A stretch of 64,000 bases of DNA, taken from Allosphingosinicella vermicomposti (lineage in GTDB: Bacteria > Pseudomonadota > Alphaproteobacteria > Sphingomonadales > Sphingomonadaceae). Location: the NCBI RefSeq assembly GCF_003012815.1, contig NZ_PXYJ01000003.1, positions 62,001 to 126,000 on the forward strand, written 5' to 3'. Each line of letters opens with the position of its first letter. Within the stretch, counting starts at the first letter, position 1. The notes beneath the pieces were generated by a model. It had not been told where the DNA came from and ran no database searches. It was given only the letters and a program-made list of their open reading frames with translations. The position numbers and the translations under genes were made by a program. Positions 26,427-35,278 of the stretch are shown one piece after another.

Positions 26427-27422
26427 ATGACGATTCTCGTTACCGGCGTCGCGGGTTTCATCGGTTATCAAGTTGCCCGCACGCTCCTAGACCGGGGCGA
26501 GACCGTCGTCGGTATCGACAATTTGACGCCTTATTACCCCGTCACGCTGAAGCAGGCGCGTTTGGATGCGCTAGCGCCTTGGTCTGGCGAGGCGTTTCAA
26601 TTTCTCAACCTCGACTTTGCCGATCCGGCGGCTCTCGAAGCGTTGAAACCTCATGAAATCGACCGCATCGTCCATCTAGGCGCCCAGCCGGGCGTGCGCT
26701 ATTCGATCGAGCATCCGATGGCCTATGCCCATTCGAACCTGACCGGGCATCTCGCGATGCTGGAACTCGCCAGGTCGCAGCGGGTGAAGCATATGGTCTA
26801 TGCCTCCTCCTCTTCCGTCTACGGCAATGCCAAGAGCCTGCCATTCCGGGTCGAGGACAGGGTCGACCATCCCATCTCGCTCTACGCCGCGACGAAGAAG
26901 GCGGACGAGCTGATCAGCGAGACCTACAGCCACCTCTACCGCCTGTCCCAGACGGGCCTGCGCTTCTTCACCGTCTACGGGCCTTGGGGCCGGCCGGACA
27001 TGGCGGTGTGGCTGTTCACCTCGAAGATCCTGGCGGGTGAGCCGATCGAGGTGTTTGGCGAGGGCGATATGCGCCGCGACTTCACCTATATCGACGACAT
27101 CGTTGCAGGCGTGGTTGCCGCACTCGACAACCCACCGCCGGACGACGGCACGGAAAAAGCGGGCGGCAGCGTGGCCCCTCACCGGCTTTACAATATCGGC
27201 AATAATCGAAGCGAAGAACTCTCCCGCCTGATCGAGGTGATCGAGGCAGCGTGCGGGCGCGAAGCGATCCGGATGATGAAGCCCATGCAGCCGGGCGACG
27301 TTCGCGACACCTATGCCGATATCAGCGCCATCCAGCGCGATCTCGGCTACCGGCCGACCACGCCGATCGACCGGGGCATCCCCGCCTTCGTCGAATGGTA
27401 TCGCCGCCACCAGGGTTTGTAA
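26427..27422 (+). CDS. NAD-dependent sugar epimerase, UDP-glucuronate 4-epimerase-like
   Basis: Protein of 331 residues, an extended SDR. The NAD-binding GVAGFIG is at 7-13, the catalytic pattern ASSSSVYG then YAATKKADE (Tyr-x3-Lys), and RFFTVYGPWGRPDMA is typical of uronate 4-epimerases of the LspL type. It lies 10 bases after the DUF885 gene and well outside the polysaccharide locus. A second, related enzyme is encoded inside that locus (59175-60188), so UDP-galacturonate supply may be shared or specialised. Confidence 0.9.
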   Translation: MTILVTGVAGFIGYQVARTLLDRGETVVGIDNLTPYYPVTLKQARLDALAPWSGEAFQFLNLDFADPAALEALKPHEIDRIVHLGAQPGVRYSIEHPMAYAHSNLTGHLAMLELARSQRVKHMVYASSSSVYGNAKSLPFRVEDRVDHPISLYAATKKADELISETYSHLYRLSQTGLRFFTVYGPWGRPDMAVWLFTSKILAGEPIEVFGEGDMRRDFTYIDDIVAGVVAALDNPPPDDGTEKAGGSVAPHRLYNIGNNRSEELSRLIEVIEAACGREAIRMMKPMQPGDVRDTYADISAIQRDLGYRPTTPIDRGIPAFVEWYRRHQGL

Positions 27423-27564
27423 GGTCCACCCCCCATCCGTGGCCGCGCGGCGCCGGAAGCACCTGCGCGGCCGATGCGGCATCCGAAGACGCCAGGCACC
27501 AGTCCGAAAGGGGATGGACCGCCCGCCTTAACGCCTTATGGCGGCGAGGGTTGCGCCTTCTTTC

Positions 27565-27840
27565 CTACGCGTGCGCGGTTCGCTGCATGATGTCGAACAG
27601 CCGCAACACTTCCGCGTCGTCGGTGTTCGCTTCGAGCGCGTCGTCAAGAGCGGAAGCGGCTTCGCCGAGCGCCTGAAAGCCGTACAATCCCGCCGCCCCC
27701 GCGAATCGATGGGCAATGCGCTGCGCCGCGGCGCGATCCATGGGGCGGGTATCAAGCGCGACGCGAAGGGCCCCCATGTCGTCGGCGCTCCTTTCGGCAA
27801 AGGCGGCGCGAAGCTGGGCGAGGCGATCGTCGAGGCTCAT
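27565..27840 (-). CDS. Hpt-domain phosphotransfer protein
   Basis: Protein of 91 residues, a stand-alone four-helix Hpt module. The probable phosphorylated residue is His44 in IAHRFAGAAGLYGFQALGEA, which follows the Hpt pattern (aH.lkG.a..~G...L). Partner histidine kinase and response regulator are not in the window. The ATG at 27840 is chosen because the upstream frame has no domain content. It is divergent from the Rrf2 gene, 71 bases apart. Confidence 0.8.
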   Translation of the reverse strand: MSLDDRLAQLRAAFAERSADDMGALRVALDTRPMDRAAAQRIAHRFAGAAGLYGFQALGEAASALDDALEANTDDAEVLRLFDIMQRTAHA

Positions 27841-27911
27841 GAACCGGGCATAGCACGGGTTGGACACTCGGCCACATTGCCTTCGTGTTCCTTCGGGTTC
27901 ATGGGGGCGCC

Positions 27912-28346
27912 ATGCTTTCTCAACGGACGCGGTATACAATAAGGGCGCTGCTCCACCTTGCCGATCGCTATGGCGACGGGCCGGTGCGCCTCAGCGAGAT
28001 TGCCGCGGCCCAGAATATCCCGCCCAAGTTTCTGACCGTCATGCTTTCGGAAATGACCCGTGCGGGCCTGATCGCCAGCCGCAGGGGACGCGAGGGCGGC
28101 TATTGGCTCGCCCGCGCGCCGCAAGAGATCAGCTATGGCGAACTCGTCCGCCTGACTCGCGGATCGCTGGGCCTACTCCCCTGCGCCAGTCGTCTCGCTT
28201 ACGAGCAATGCGAGCATTGCATCAGTGAGGACAAGTGCCGCCTGCATCGCGTCATGCTGATGGTCCGCGACGAAACCGCACGCATCCTCGACAGCCTCAC
28301 CCTTGCCGATCAAGTTCCGGAAACCGTGCTGGAGGCGCAGGAATGA
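27912..28346 (+). CDS. Rrf2-family transcriptional regulator with four-Cys cluster
   Basis: Protein of 144 residues. The N-terminal winged helix matches Rrf2 (LSQRTRYTIRALLHLADRYG, IPPKFLTVMLSEMTRAGLI, SRRGREGGYWLAR). Cysteines at 91, 100, 103 and 109 (CASRLAYEQCEHCISEDKC) could hold an iron-sulfur cluster that senses redox, iron or NO. It overlaps the next gene (ATGA at 28343-28346), so it probably controls that flavoprotein and itself. Confidence 0.92.
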   Translation: MLSQRTRYTIRALLHLADRYGDGPVRLSEIAAAQNIPPKFLTVMLSEMTRAGLIASRRGREGGYWLARAPQEISYGELVRLTRGSLGLLPCASRLAYEQCEHCISEDKCRLHRVMLMVRDETARILDSLTLADQVPETVLEAQE

Positions 28347-29662
28347 CGAAACATATCGCGATCATCGGCGCCGGCTATTCCGGAACGCTTCAGGCTATCC
28401 AGCTCCTTGCGCTCACCGATGCTCGGGTGACGCTGATCGAGCGCGCCCAGCCCGCGCGGGGCGTCGCTTATTCGACATCCAGCGCGGATCATCTGTTGAA
28501 CGTGCGCGCGAGCGGAATGAGCGCCTATCCCGACCGGCCCGCCCATTTCGCCGACTGGCTGGCATCGGAAGGGCTTGGCGGCCCGACGACCTTCGCGCAG
28601 CGCCGCATCTATGGCGCCTATCTGGAAGCCCAACTCGCCGAAGCGCGGGCGCTTTATGGCGAACGCCTTACAATCGTTGCCGACGAAGCGGTGGACGTCG
28701 TCGCCGGCCCCGAGGGCGAGGGGGTCACGCTGGCGAGCGGCAACAGTCTGATCGCGGATCTTGTCATCCTCTGCATCGGCAACCTCGCTCCTGATGTTCC
28801 GGGCATCATCGCGCGGACCACGCTTCCGGACGATGTCTATGTCGCCGATCCCTGGGCGGGCCCGATCCTCGACGATCTTTCGGATGACGACACCGTGCTC
28901 CTCATCGGCACCGGCCTTACTGCCGTCGATGCCGCCCTTATGCTGGACGCAGGCGGCTTCCGAGGTCGCACGCTCGCCTTATCCCGGCGCGGCCTTCTGC
29001 CCCGCGCCCACAAAGCACCCATACCGCCGCCCGGTGCCCTACACCTGGAAAGCCGCTGCACCGCGCTGCTGCGAGCTGTTCGGGGCATCGCAAAAGAGTC
29101 GGGTTGGCGCGCCGCCGTGGATTCGCTGCGTCCCCACACCCAACGCTTATGGGCGGAGGCGAGCCTTGCGGAGCGGCGCCGTTTCCTCCGCCATTTGCGC
29201 CCCTGGTGGGATGTGCATCGACACCGCATCGCGCCCGAAATCGCCGACCGCCTCGAACAAATGATGGAAGAGGGCAGGCTGGACATCGCCGCAGGCAGGA
29301 TCACGGCGATTGCCACCACTGCCGTGGGTGCGCTGGTTGAATGGCGCCCGCGCGGGGCCGATCAGGTGAACCGCCTCACCGTCCGCCGCATCGTCAATTG
29401 CACCGGACCTCAAAGCGACATCGCCCGCGCCGACAATCCGCTCATCCGCAGTCTGGTGGAAGCTGGACGCATCCGCCCGGACGCCTGCCGGATCGGGATC
29501 GATGTCGATGACGCCTGCCGGACGGTGGATCGGAACGGCAGCGCCAATGTGAACTTGCTGGCTGTCGGTCCCCTCACAAAAGGCGCCTTGTGGGAAATCG
29601 TCGCCGTCCCCGACCTGCGCCTCCAGACCAAGGCGACCGCCGAACGGATCGGTAACGGATAA
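28343..29662 (+). CDS. FAD/NAD(P)-binding oxidoreductase-like protein (YdhS type)
   Basis: Protein of 439 residues. The N-terminal dinucleotide-binding motif IAIIGAGYSGTLQAI (5-19) and a second one, VLLIGTGLTAVDAAL (about 190-204), define a two-dinucleotide fold. VNCTGPQSDIA is the third landmark. It belongs to the NAD_binding_9 group (PF13454), whose substrates are mostly unknown. Translation is coupled to the Rrf2 gene, which suggests expression under oxidative, nitrosative or iron stress. A REP-like palindrome follows the stop. Confidence 0.87.
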   Translation: MTKHIAIIGAGYSGTLQAIQLLALTDARVTLIERAQPARGVAYSTSSADHLLNVRASGMSAYPDRPAHFADWLASEGLGGPTTFAQRRIYGAYLEAQLAEARALYGERLTIVADEAVDVVAGPEGEGVTLASGNSLIADLVILCIGNLAPDVPGIIARTTLPDDVYVADPWAGPILDDLSDDDTVLLIGTGLTAVDAALMLDAGGFRGRTLALSRRGLLPRAHKAPIPPPGALHLESRCTALLRAVRGIAKESGWRAAVDSLRPHTQRLWAEASLAERRRFLRHLRPWWDVHRHRIAPEIADRLEQMMEEGRLDIAAGRITAIATTAVGALVEWRPRGADQVNRLTVRRIVNCTGPQSDIARADNPLIRSLVEAGRIRPDACRIGIDVDDACRTVDRNGSANVNLLAVGPLTKGALWEIVAVPDLRLQTKATAERIGNG

Positions 29663-29668
29663 GCCCTT

Positions 29669-29741
29669 CCCCGCTAGTCCTGAGCCTGTCGAAGGGCGGT
29701 TCCAGCTGGAACGGGCTTCGACAGGCTCAGCCCTAGCGGGG
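29669..29741. repeat. REP-like palindrome after the flavoprotein gene
   Basis: A 73-bp inverted repeat with arms CCCCGCTAGTCCTGAGCCTG and its near-complement CAGGCTCAGCCCTAGCGGGG, centred on TTCCAGCTGGAA. TGAGCCTGTCGAAGG repeats are widely interspersed in sphingomonad genomes. Lying between convergent genes, it can act as a terminator for both. Confidence 0.8.
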
Positions 29742-29770
29742 TTTGGGAAACAGAATCAGGCGGCCCAGCC

Positions 29771-30070
29771 TCAGTCGATATGCGGCGCGTAAGCGGGATC
29801 ACTAGCCGGAAAGCTTTCGTCGGATGCTTCGTCGACCTTGTCCCATTTGCGCGGCGGGTCGCGCATTTCTTCGGGCCCCGCGTGACGGACGGCGCCCGAC
29901 GTGCCGACCGCGCCGGGTACGCTATCGCCCTTCAGCGCGGGGGCCGGGAAGTTCTCGTCCCACCCGCCCCGGAAGCGGCGGAAGGCGACCAGGCCCACTA
30001 CTCCAGCCGCCGCCGCACCAATCGCGCCGACACTGGCCCAAAGCGCATTATTCCGTGTCATTCTGACCAT
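29771..30070 (-). CDS. Small membrane protein with acidic DESFPASDP tail
   Basis: Protein of 99 residues with one N-terminal helix (LWASVGAIGAAAAGVVGLVA) followed by a soluble, proline- and charge-rich region ending WDKVDEASDESFPASDPAYA. The last motif recurs at the C-termini of small alphaproteobacterial proteins of unknown function. The start at 30070 has GAGGA a few bases upstream. The gene is divergent from the CinA-like gene, about 150 bases away. No function can be assigned. Confidence 0.7.
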   Translation of the reverse strand: MVRMTRNNALWASVGAIGAAAAGVVGLVAFRRFRGGWDENFPAPALKGDSVPGAVGTSGAVRHAGPEEMRDPPRKWDKVDEASDESFPASDPAYAPHID

Positions 30071-30219
30071 CTTGTCCTCGTTCGTGGGTGCGAGCCTTTC
30101 GGCTCGTCCGCTTTTGATTCTGGACGTGGAACATTCGGGCGCGCGCACCGGTTCCCGCCCTCGATAGCAAGACACCGCCCGCCGCTCCCGAGTGGGCGCA
30201 TTGGAATGCGAGGAAATCT

Positions 30220-30720
30220 TTGTCCGAAGCCGAAACCCTCTCCCCGGCCCTGCCGACAGTGCTCGAAAAAAAGGTCCGAATGCTCCTTGAGAAGGCGTGC
30301 GAGGCCGATCTTACTCTTGCCACCGCCGAAAGCTGCACCGGCGGCCTCCTCGCCTCGCTGCTTACCGACGTGCCGGGCGTAGCTCATGCCTTCGAGCGCG
30401 GGTTCGTCACCTATACGGACGAGGCCAAGGCCGAGATGCTCGGCGTGCCGCTCGACGTCATCAAAGACAAGGGCGCCGTCTCGAAGGAAGTCGCCATCGC
30501 CATGGCCGAAGGGGCGATGCGCCATTCCTCCGCGGACATAGCCTTGTCGATCACCGGCTACGCCGACGCCGGCGACGAACCTGGCCTCGTCCATTTCGCC
30601 TGTGCGAGGCGCAACGCGCCGACCCATCACCGGGAGGAGCATTTTGGAGCGGGCGGAAGAGGTGCTACCCGCATCGAATCGCTGCGCGTTGCAGTGGAGA
30701 TGATGCTGGAGAGGCTTTGA
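30220..30720 (+). CDS. CinA-family protein (nicotinamide-nucleotide amidohydrolase domain)
   Basis: Protein of 166 residues containing only the C-terminal domain of CinA. The motif AESCTGGLLAS (36-46) holds the catalytic Ser/Cys region of NMN deamidase PncC. The end (HFACARRNAPTHHREEHFGA) is somewhat divergent from the consensus. The start is a TTG with GAGGA upstream. Its stop shares one base with the start of nadE (TGATG). The pairing makes sense: PncC recycles NMN to NaMN and NadE completes NAD synthesis. Confidence 0.88.
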   Translation: MSEAETLSPALPTVLEKKVRMLLEKACEADLTLATAESCTGGLLASLLTDVPGVAHAFERGFVTYTDEAKAEMLGVPLDVIKDKGAVSKEVAIAMAEGAMRHSSADIALSITGYADAGDEPGLVHFACARRNAPTHHREEHFGAGGRGATRIESLRVAVEMMLERL

Positions 30721-32774
30721 TGGGGGAAAACAAGCGGCCCTTCGCGGCCATTCACACGCATGGCTTCGTGCGCGTCGCCGCCGCCACCCCGATCGCTTCG
30801 GTGGGGGACATCGCCTTCAATGTCGAGCAGACGATCGCGCTTGCCCGTGACGGGCACGACCGGGACTGCGACCTCCTCGTCTTTCCGGAACTTAACGTCT
30901 CTTCCTACGCGGTGGACGACCTCCACCTGCAGGAAGCCTTTCTCGATCGCGTGGAACAGGGAGTCGGCGAGATTGCGGCGGCCAGCGCCGACCTCTCGCC
31001 CGTCCTTCTCGTCGGTGCACCAATCCGCCGCAATGGCCGCCTTTATAATTGCGCGCTCGCCATTGCCCGCGGGCGAATCCTCGGCGTGGTGCCGAAGAGC
31101 TTCCTCCCCAATTACCGCGAATATTATGAGAAGCGCTGGTTCGCGCCGGGCGTCGGGCTGACCGACCTTAACGTCGCTGTGGCGGGCCAGAACGTGCCCT
31201 TCGGCGTCGACCTGCTGTTCGAAGCCTCTGACCTTCCCGACTTCATTTTCCACGCTGAAATTTGCGAGGATTATTGGGCGCCGCAACCGCCCTCGACAGA
31301 GGGTGCGCTTGCTGGCGCCCTGATCCTCTGCAACCTCTCGGCGTCCAACATCACTATCGGTAAGGCGACCGAGCGCGCCCTTCTCTGCGCCTCGCAATCG
31401 TCGCGCTGCTGCGCGGCCTATGTCTATTCCGCTTCAGGCCCCGGCGAGAGCACGACCGACCTCGCCTGGGACGGCCAGGGCGGCGTCTACGAAACCGGTG
31501 AATTGCTCGCTGAGTCGAGCCGGTTCGAAATGGAGCCGGAACTCGCCATCGCCGATGTCGATGTGCAGCGTCTCCGCCTCGAGCGGATGCGCATGCCGAC
31601 CTTTAATGACAATGCGATCGCGGCGGGTCATCCGGAATATCGCTTCCGCCGGATTGCCTTCGAGCACGAGCCAAGCTTCGCGGACATCGGCTTCGAACGG
31701 CATCTCCGCCGTTTTCCCTATGTGCCGAACCGCCCGGAACAGCTCGACCAAGATTGCTACGAAGCCTTCAACATCCAGGTGCAGGGCCTCGCCCAGCGCT
31801 TCCGGTCGACGGGCGGCAAGCATCTTGTCATCGGTGTGTCGGGCGGTCTCGATTCCACCCACGCCCTGATCGTTGCGGCCAAAACCTGCGACTATCTCGG
31901 CCTGCCGCGCTCGACTATCCTCGGCTTCACCATGCCCGGCTTCGCGACGGGCGACACCACCAAGGACAATGCCTGGGCGCTGATGGACGCACTCGGCATC
32001 GTGGGTGAGGAAATCGACATCCGCCCCGCTGCGATGCAGATGCTGAAGGATATGGGCCATCCTTATGCGAAGGGCGAGCCGGTTTACGACGTCACCTTCG
32101 AGAATGTGCAGGCGGGCCTCCGCACCGACTATCTCTTCCGCCTCGCCAATCAGCGCGGCGGTTTCGTGATCGGCACAGGCGACATGTCCGAACTCGCGCT
32201 CGGCTGGTGCACCTACGGCGTCGGCGACCATATGAGCCACTACGGCGTCAATGCCGGGGTTCCCAAGACGCTGATCCAGTATCTGATCCGTTGGTGCATA
32301 AAGACCACCCAGTTCGACGCCGACACGAACCGGGTGCTGGACGCAATCCTCGCCACCAAGATCTCGCCCGAACTGGTCCCGGCCGACGAGGCGGGCGAGA
32401 TGCAGAGCACGGAAGACCGCATCGGCCCCTATGAGCTTCACGATTTCTTCCTCTTCCACATCCTCCGCAGCGGCCAGACGCCGGGCAAGGTCGCCTTCAT
32501 CGCCTGGCAGGCGTGGAAAGATGCGGGCGCCGGATTATGGCCGTCCGGCTTCCCAGAGGCGCTAAAGCGCGCTTACGACCTCGAAACCATCTATAAATGG
32601 CTGGAAATATTCCTCACCCGCTTCTTTCAGACCAGCCAGTTCAAGCGCTCGGCACTCCCCAATGCGCCCAAGGTCTCCATGGGCGGAAGCCTTAGCCCTA
32701 GAGGCGACTGGCGCGCACCCTCGGATGGAGCAGCCAAGGTTTGGCTCGACGCGTTGCGAGACGCCAAAGTCTAG
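30720..32774 (+). CDS. nadE: Glutamine-dependent NAD+ synthetase
   Basis: Protein of 684 residues. An N-terminal nitrilase-type glutaminase carries Glu (VFPELNV), Lys (VPKSFLPNYREYYEKRWF) and Cys (HAEICEDYW). It is fused to a C-terminal ATP-dependent synthetase with the PP-loop VIGVSGGLDSTHALI (about 370-384). The length fits the long actinobacterial/alphaproteobacterial type. It converts deamido-NAD to NAD using glutamine nitrogen. It is coupled to the CinA-like gene upstream. Confidence 0.97.
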   Translation: MGENKRPFAAIHTHGFVRVAAATPIASVGDIAFNVEQTIALARDGHDRDCDLLVFPELNVSSYAVDDLHLQEAFLDRVEQGVGEIAAASADLSPVLLVGAPIRRNGRLYNCALAIARGRILGVVPKSFLPNYREYYEKRWFAPGVGLTDLNVAVAGQNVPFGVDLLFEASDLPDFIFHAEICEDYWAPQPPSTEGALAGALILCNLSASNITIGKATERALLCASQSSRCCAAYVYSASGPGESTTDLAWDGQGGVYETGELLAESSRFEMEPELAIADVDVQRLRLERMRMPTFNDNAIAAGHPEYRFRRIAFEHEPSFADIGFERHLRRFPYVPNRPEQLDQDCYEAFNIQVQGLAQRFRSTGGKHLVIGVSGGLDSTHALIVAAKTCDYLGLPRSTILGFTMPGFATGDTTKDNAWALMDALGIVGEEIDIRPAAMQMLKDMGHPYAKGEPVYDVTFENVQAGLRTDYLFRLANQRGGFVIGTGDMSELALGWCTYGVGDHMSHYGVNAGVPKTLIQYLIRWCIKTTQFDADTNRVLDAILATKISPELVPADEAGEMQSTEDRIGPYELHDFFLFHILRSGQTPGKVAFIAWQAWKDAGAGLWPSGFPEALKRAYDLETIYKWLEIFLTRFFQTSQFKRSALPNAPKVSMGGSLSPRGDWRAPSDGAAKVWLDALRDAKV

Positions 32775-33004
32775 CTCAGTTGGAAGCTTATAAGTCCTGA
32801 GTTGAGACCGACTTCAGGTCGTTATTCAGGTGCAATATAGGCGTCATGATCACCGATTGATGTGATGCCGATATTCCACACCGCCTCATCATTTCAGCGC
32901 CGATCACTCATTTTGCGCCAAAATGCGTGCTTTTCGGTTGCGGCACGATCCGGCCTCCATTATTCAGGCCCACGGAATCGTACATTCCAAGTTGGGAGCA
33001 TAAT
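32775..33004. promoter_or_regulatory. Upstream region of the small secreted-protein gene
   Basis: 230 bases without a gene. A 6-bp dyad, ATTTTG-CGC-CAAAAT (32910-32924), lies about 80 bases before the next start and could be an operator. No confident promoter boxes are seen. Confidence 0.35.
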
Positions 33005-33241
33005 ATGAGCTTTGCAAAGATTGCCCTGAAGGCGGCTGTCGCTGCCTCCATGATCGCCGTTCCGGCGGTCGCCACCGCCAGCACGGCCGCCAGCGCCCTG
33101 TCGCTGTCGAACGCCCGCGTCGGCGCCGAAGTCGAAGGTGAAAACCTCGGCGGCGGCATCATCATCCCGCTGCTCGCAGTCGTCGCCCTCGGCCTCGGCA
33201 TCTGGGCCGCTGTTGATGATGATGAAGCTGAAAGCGCCTAA
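33005..33241 (+). CDS. Small secreted/membrane protein, 78 residues
   Basis: A signal-like N-terminus (MSFAKIALKAAVAASMIAVP, possible cleavage after ATAS) is followed by a short spacer (LSLSNARVGAEVEG). A C-terminal hydrophobic segment then appears (GGGIIIPLLAVVALGLGIWA), with an acidic end (DDDEAESA). No family can be named. It has a decent ribosome-binding region (GGGAGCATAAT) and its own strong terminator, so it is a monocistronic and probably well expressed gene. It lies at the edge of the polysaccharide locus; a link to it is possible but not shown. Confidence 0.75.
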   Translation: MSFAKIALKAAVAASMIAVPAVATASTAASALSLSNARVGAEVEGENLGGGIIIPLLAVVALGLGIWAAVDDDEAESA

Positions 33242-33258
33242 GCGTCAGATCAAATCAG

Positions 33259-33289
33259 GAAAAAGGCGGCCAATGGCCGCCTTTTTTTG
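33259..33289 (+). terminator. Rho-independent terminator
   Basis: Stem AGGCGGCCA-ATGGCCGCCT followed by TTTTTT, 18 bases after the stop of the small protein gene. The preceding A-run also makes it a possible terminator for the minus-strand dehydratase gene at 33344. Confidence 0.93.
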
Positions 33290-33343
33290 TTCTTATGCAG
33301 ACCATATTAATTGGGAAGCCTAACTTCCTTGGCTCCGTAGGTT

Positions 33344-35278
33344 TCACGCTGATTCTGGGATAGCTTGACTAGTGTACGAAACAAACTCTGGCACGATTGT
33401 AGAGAGCATCTGAAGCACTTGATCGTCCTCTCCGCGATTTGCTTCGAAGAGTATTTTTTCAAGTAAGGGCTTTAGTTCCTCCCAGGAAAGAAAGTGCTCA
33501 TTTGCTTGCATAATTCGAGGATGTTTCGTCGGTCGTGGATCATTCCCGATTAACAATTCCTCGTAAAGCTTTTCTCCTGGCCGCAACCCCACTTCCACAA
33601 TTTCAATGTCCCCTTCGACATTAGAAGCATCCCGGATAGTCAGACCAGCCAACCGAACCATGGTTCTTGCAAGCTCAGCAATTTGGACCGGCTTCCCCAT
33701 ATCAAGCACATAAACCTCACCCCCGTTTGCCATCGCACCAGCTTGAATGACCAACTGTGCTGCCTCGGGGATCGTCATGAAATAGCGGTTAATATCTATG
33801 TGCGTGAGCGTTATTGGGCCTCCTTCCCGGATCTGACGCTCGAACCGCGGGACTACTGAGCCGCTTGATCCGAGGACATTCCCGAAGCGGACCATAGCGA
33901 ATTTTGTGCGGCTTCCTTTGCCTGCCAAGGCCTGCAAGACGAGTTCGCAGATGCGCTTGCTAGCACCCATAACGTTTGTCGGCCGAACTGCCTTGTCAGT
34001 GCTGATCAAAATGAAGTTGGAAACACCCGCACGTTCCGCTTCACGCGCCGTTACAATGGTCGCCAACAGATTATTTCGGACTCCCTCCGACGCATTTGCC
34101 TCGACCAACGGGACGTGTTTGTATGCGGCCGCGTGAAAAACCGTCGACGGCTTGCATCGCTTGAAAATTGCAGCCATTCGCACTTCGTCACAAGCGCTTG
34201 CGATATATGGTACGATTTCCAAAGATCGGCCGATTTCGCTTTCCGCGACGAGCTCGCGCAGTTCTTGCTCGATCGAATAGAGGGAGAATTCCGACATCTC
34301 AACAAGGACCAGGCGTCTCGGTCTCAAATGAATGATCTGACGGCACAGCTCGCTGCCGATTGACCCACCAGCACCAGTAACCAGCACCGTTTTTTCAAGG
34401 ATTGTCCTACCAAGAAGAACCTGGTTCGGCGGAACGGGATCGCGACCCAGCAAATCTTCGACCTTGAGCTCGCGTAGATCGCTTATTGAAACTTGCCCAT
34501 CAACGATCGCTCGCATGTTAGGGAGGGTCTGGACGTGAACGGGGAAGCCCGCCAGTTCCTGAACTATCTTTTGGCGCTTACCCCTGCTGGCGCTGGGCAT
34601 CGCCAACAATACATCGGTCGCTCCATGTCGATCCACCGCCTGTTGCAGCCTGTCAGCTGAGTAGATCGGCACGCCATTCATAACTTGGCCGTCCAATCGC
34701 ACATCGTCATCTACGTAAGCGCACAGGGACATACCAGGCTCATGCCGAATGGAAGCGGCCAATTGCTGGCCTGACGATCCCGCACCATAGATGAGAACAC
34801 GCTTCTGATTACCAGCATAGAGCCGTTGCCCCCGGACTTCGATCAGCAGGTAGCGCGCCGTGATCCGGCAAAGGCAAAGCAATACAAAAAAAACGAGCGG
34901 CTGAAGAAGCGGAATCGTCCTTGGTAATCCCGGAAGAGGGAAAATAGTGAACAGAAGGGTTAGAGGGAGAGCAAGCATCATACATGCCTTCCCAAGGCCG
35001 ATCATCGCACCGGCCCCCGCGGCTCGAAAGATGGCCCTATATACACCTTGGGAATAGCCAATCGGCAGCCATAGCAGGAGCGCCGCTATGCTATAGATCT
35101 GGACAGGCCTACTTGAGAGCATCCACTCGCCGAGCCGGAGCGAAAAAGCGATCCAAGTCGCGATGATACAGAGTACGGCATCGAAACAGCCGACTAATAT
35201 GCGCTTCTGATACCGGCTGAGTCCGGTCAGACGATTTAGCACAATTGTGATGACATCGGTCTTCAATTTCGAACCCAC
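33344..35278 (-). CDS. Polysaccharide nucleoside-diphosphate-sugar 4,6-dehydratase (WbpM/PglF/CapD type)
   Basis: Protein of 644 residues. About four membrane helices (30-125) are followed by a CoA-binding-like Rossmann region (VLIYGAGSSGQQLA, about 161) and the catalytic SDR domain (VLVTGAGGSIGSELCRQII, about 302). The catalytic stretch ISTDKAVRPTNVMGASKR is that of long WbpM/PglF enzymes, in which Tyr is replaced and the Asp/Lys/Met set is used. These enzymes make UDP-4-keto-6-deoxy-GlcNAc, the precursor of QuiNAc and D-FucNAc. It is divergent from the priming transferase gene. Confidence 0.93.
   Translation of the reverse strand: MGSKLKTDVITIVLNRLTGLSRYQKRILVGCFDAVLCIIATWIAFSLRLGEWMLSSRPVQIYSIAALLLWLPIGYSQGVYRAIFRAAGAGAMIGLGKACMMLALPLTLLFTIFPLPGLPRTIPLLQPLVFFVLLCLCRITARYLLIEVRGQRLYAGNQKRVLIYGAGSSGQQLAASIRHEPGMSLCAYVDDDVRLDGQVMNGVPIYSADRLQQAVDRHGATDVLLAMPSASRGKRQKIVQELAGFPVHVQTLPNMRAIVDGQVSISDLRELKVEDLLGRDPVPPNQVLLGRTILEKTVLVTGAGGSIGSELCRQIIHLRPRRLVLVEMSEFSLYSIEQELRELVAESEIGRSLEIVPYIASACDEVRMAAIFKRCKPSTVFHAAAYKHVPLVEANASEGVRNNLLATIVTAREAERAGVSNFILISTDKAVRPTNVMGASKRICELVLQALAGKGSRTKFAMVRFGNVLGSSGSVVPRFERQIREGGPITLTHIDINRYFMTIPEAAQLVIQAGAMANGGEVYVLDMGKPVQIAELARTMVRLAGLTIRDASNVEGDIEIVEVGLRPGEKLYEELLIGNDPRPTKHPRIMQANEHFLSWEELKPLLEKILFEANRGEDDQVLQMLSTIVPEFVSYTSQAIPESA

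Noticed and set aside
32773-32786. TAGCTCAGTTGG, as in a tRNA D-arm, just after nadE
   Set aside because: No acceptor pairing, anticodon stem or GGTTCGAATCC T-arm follows within tRNA distance, so it is a chance match.
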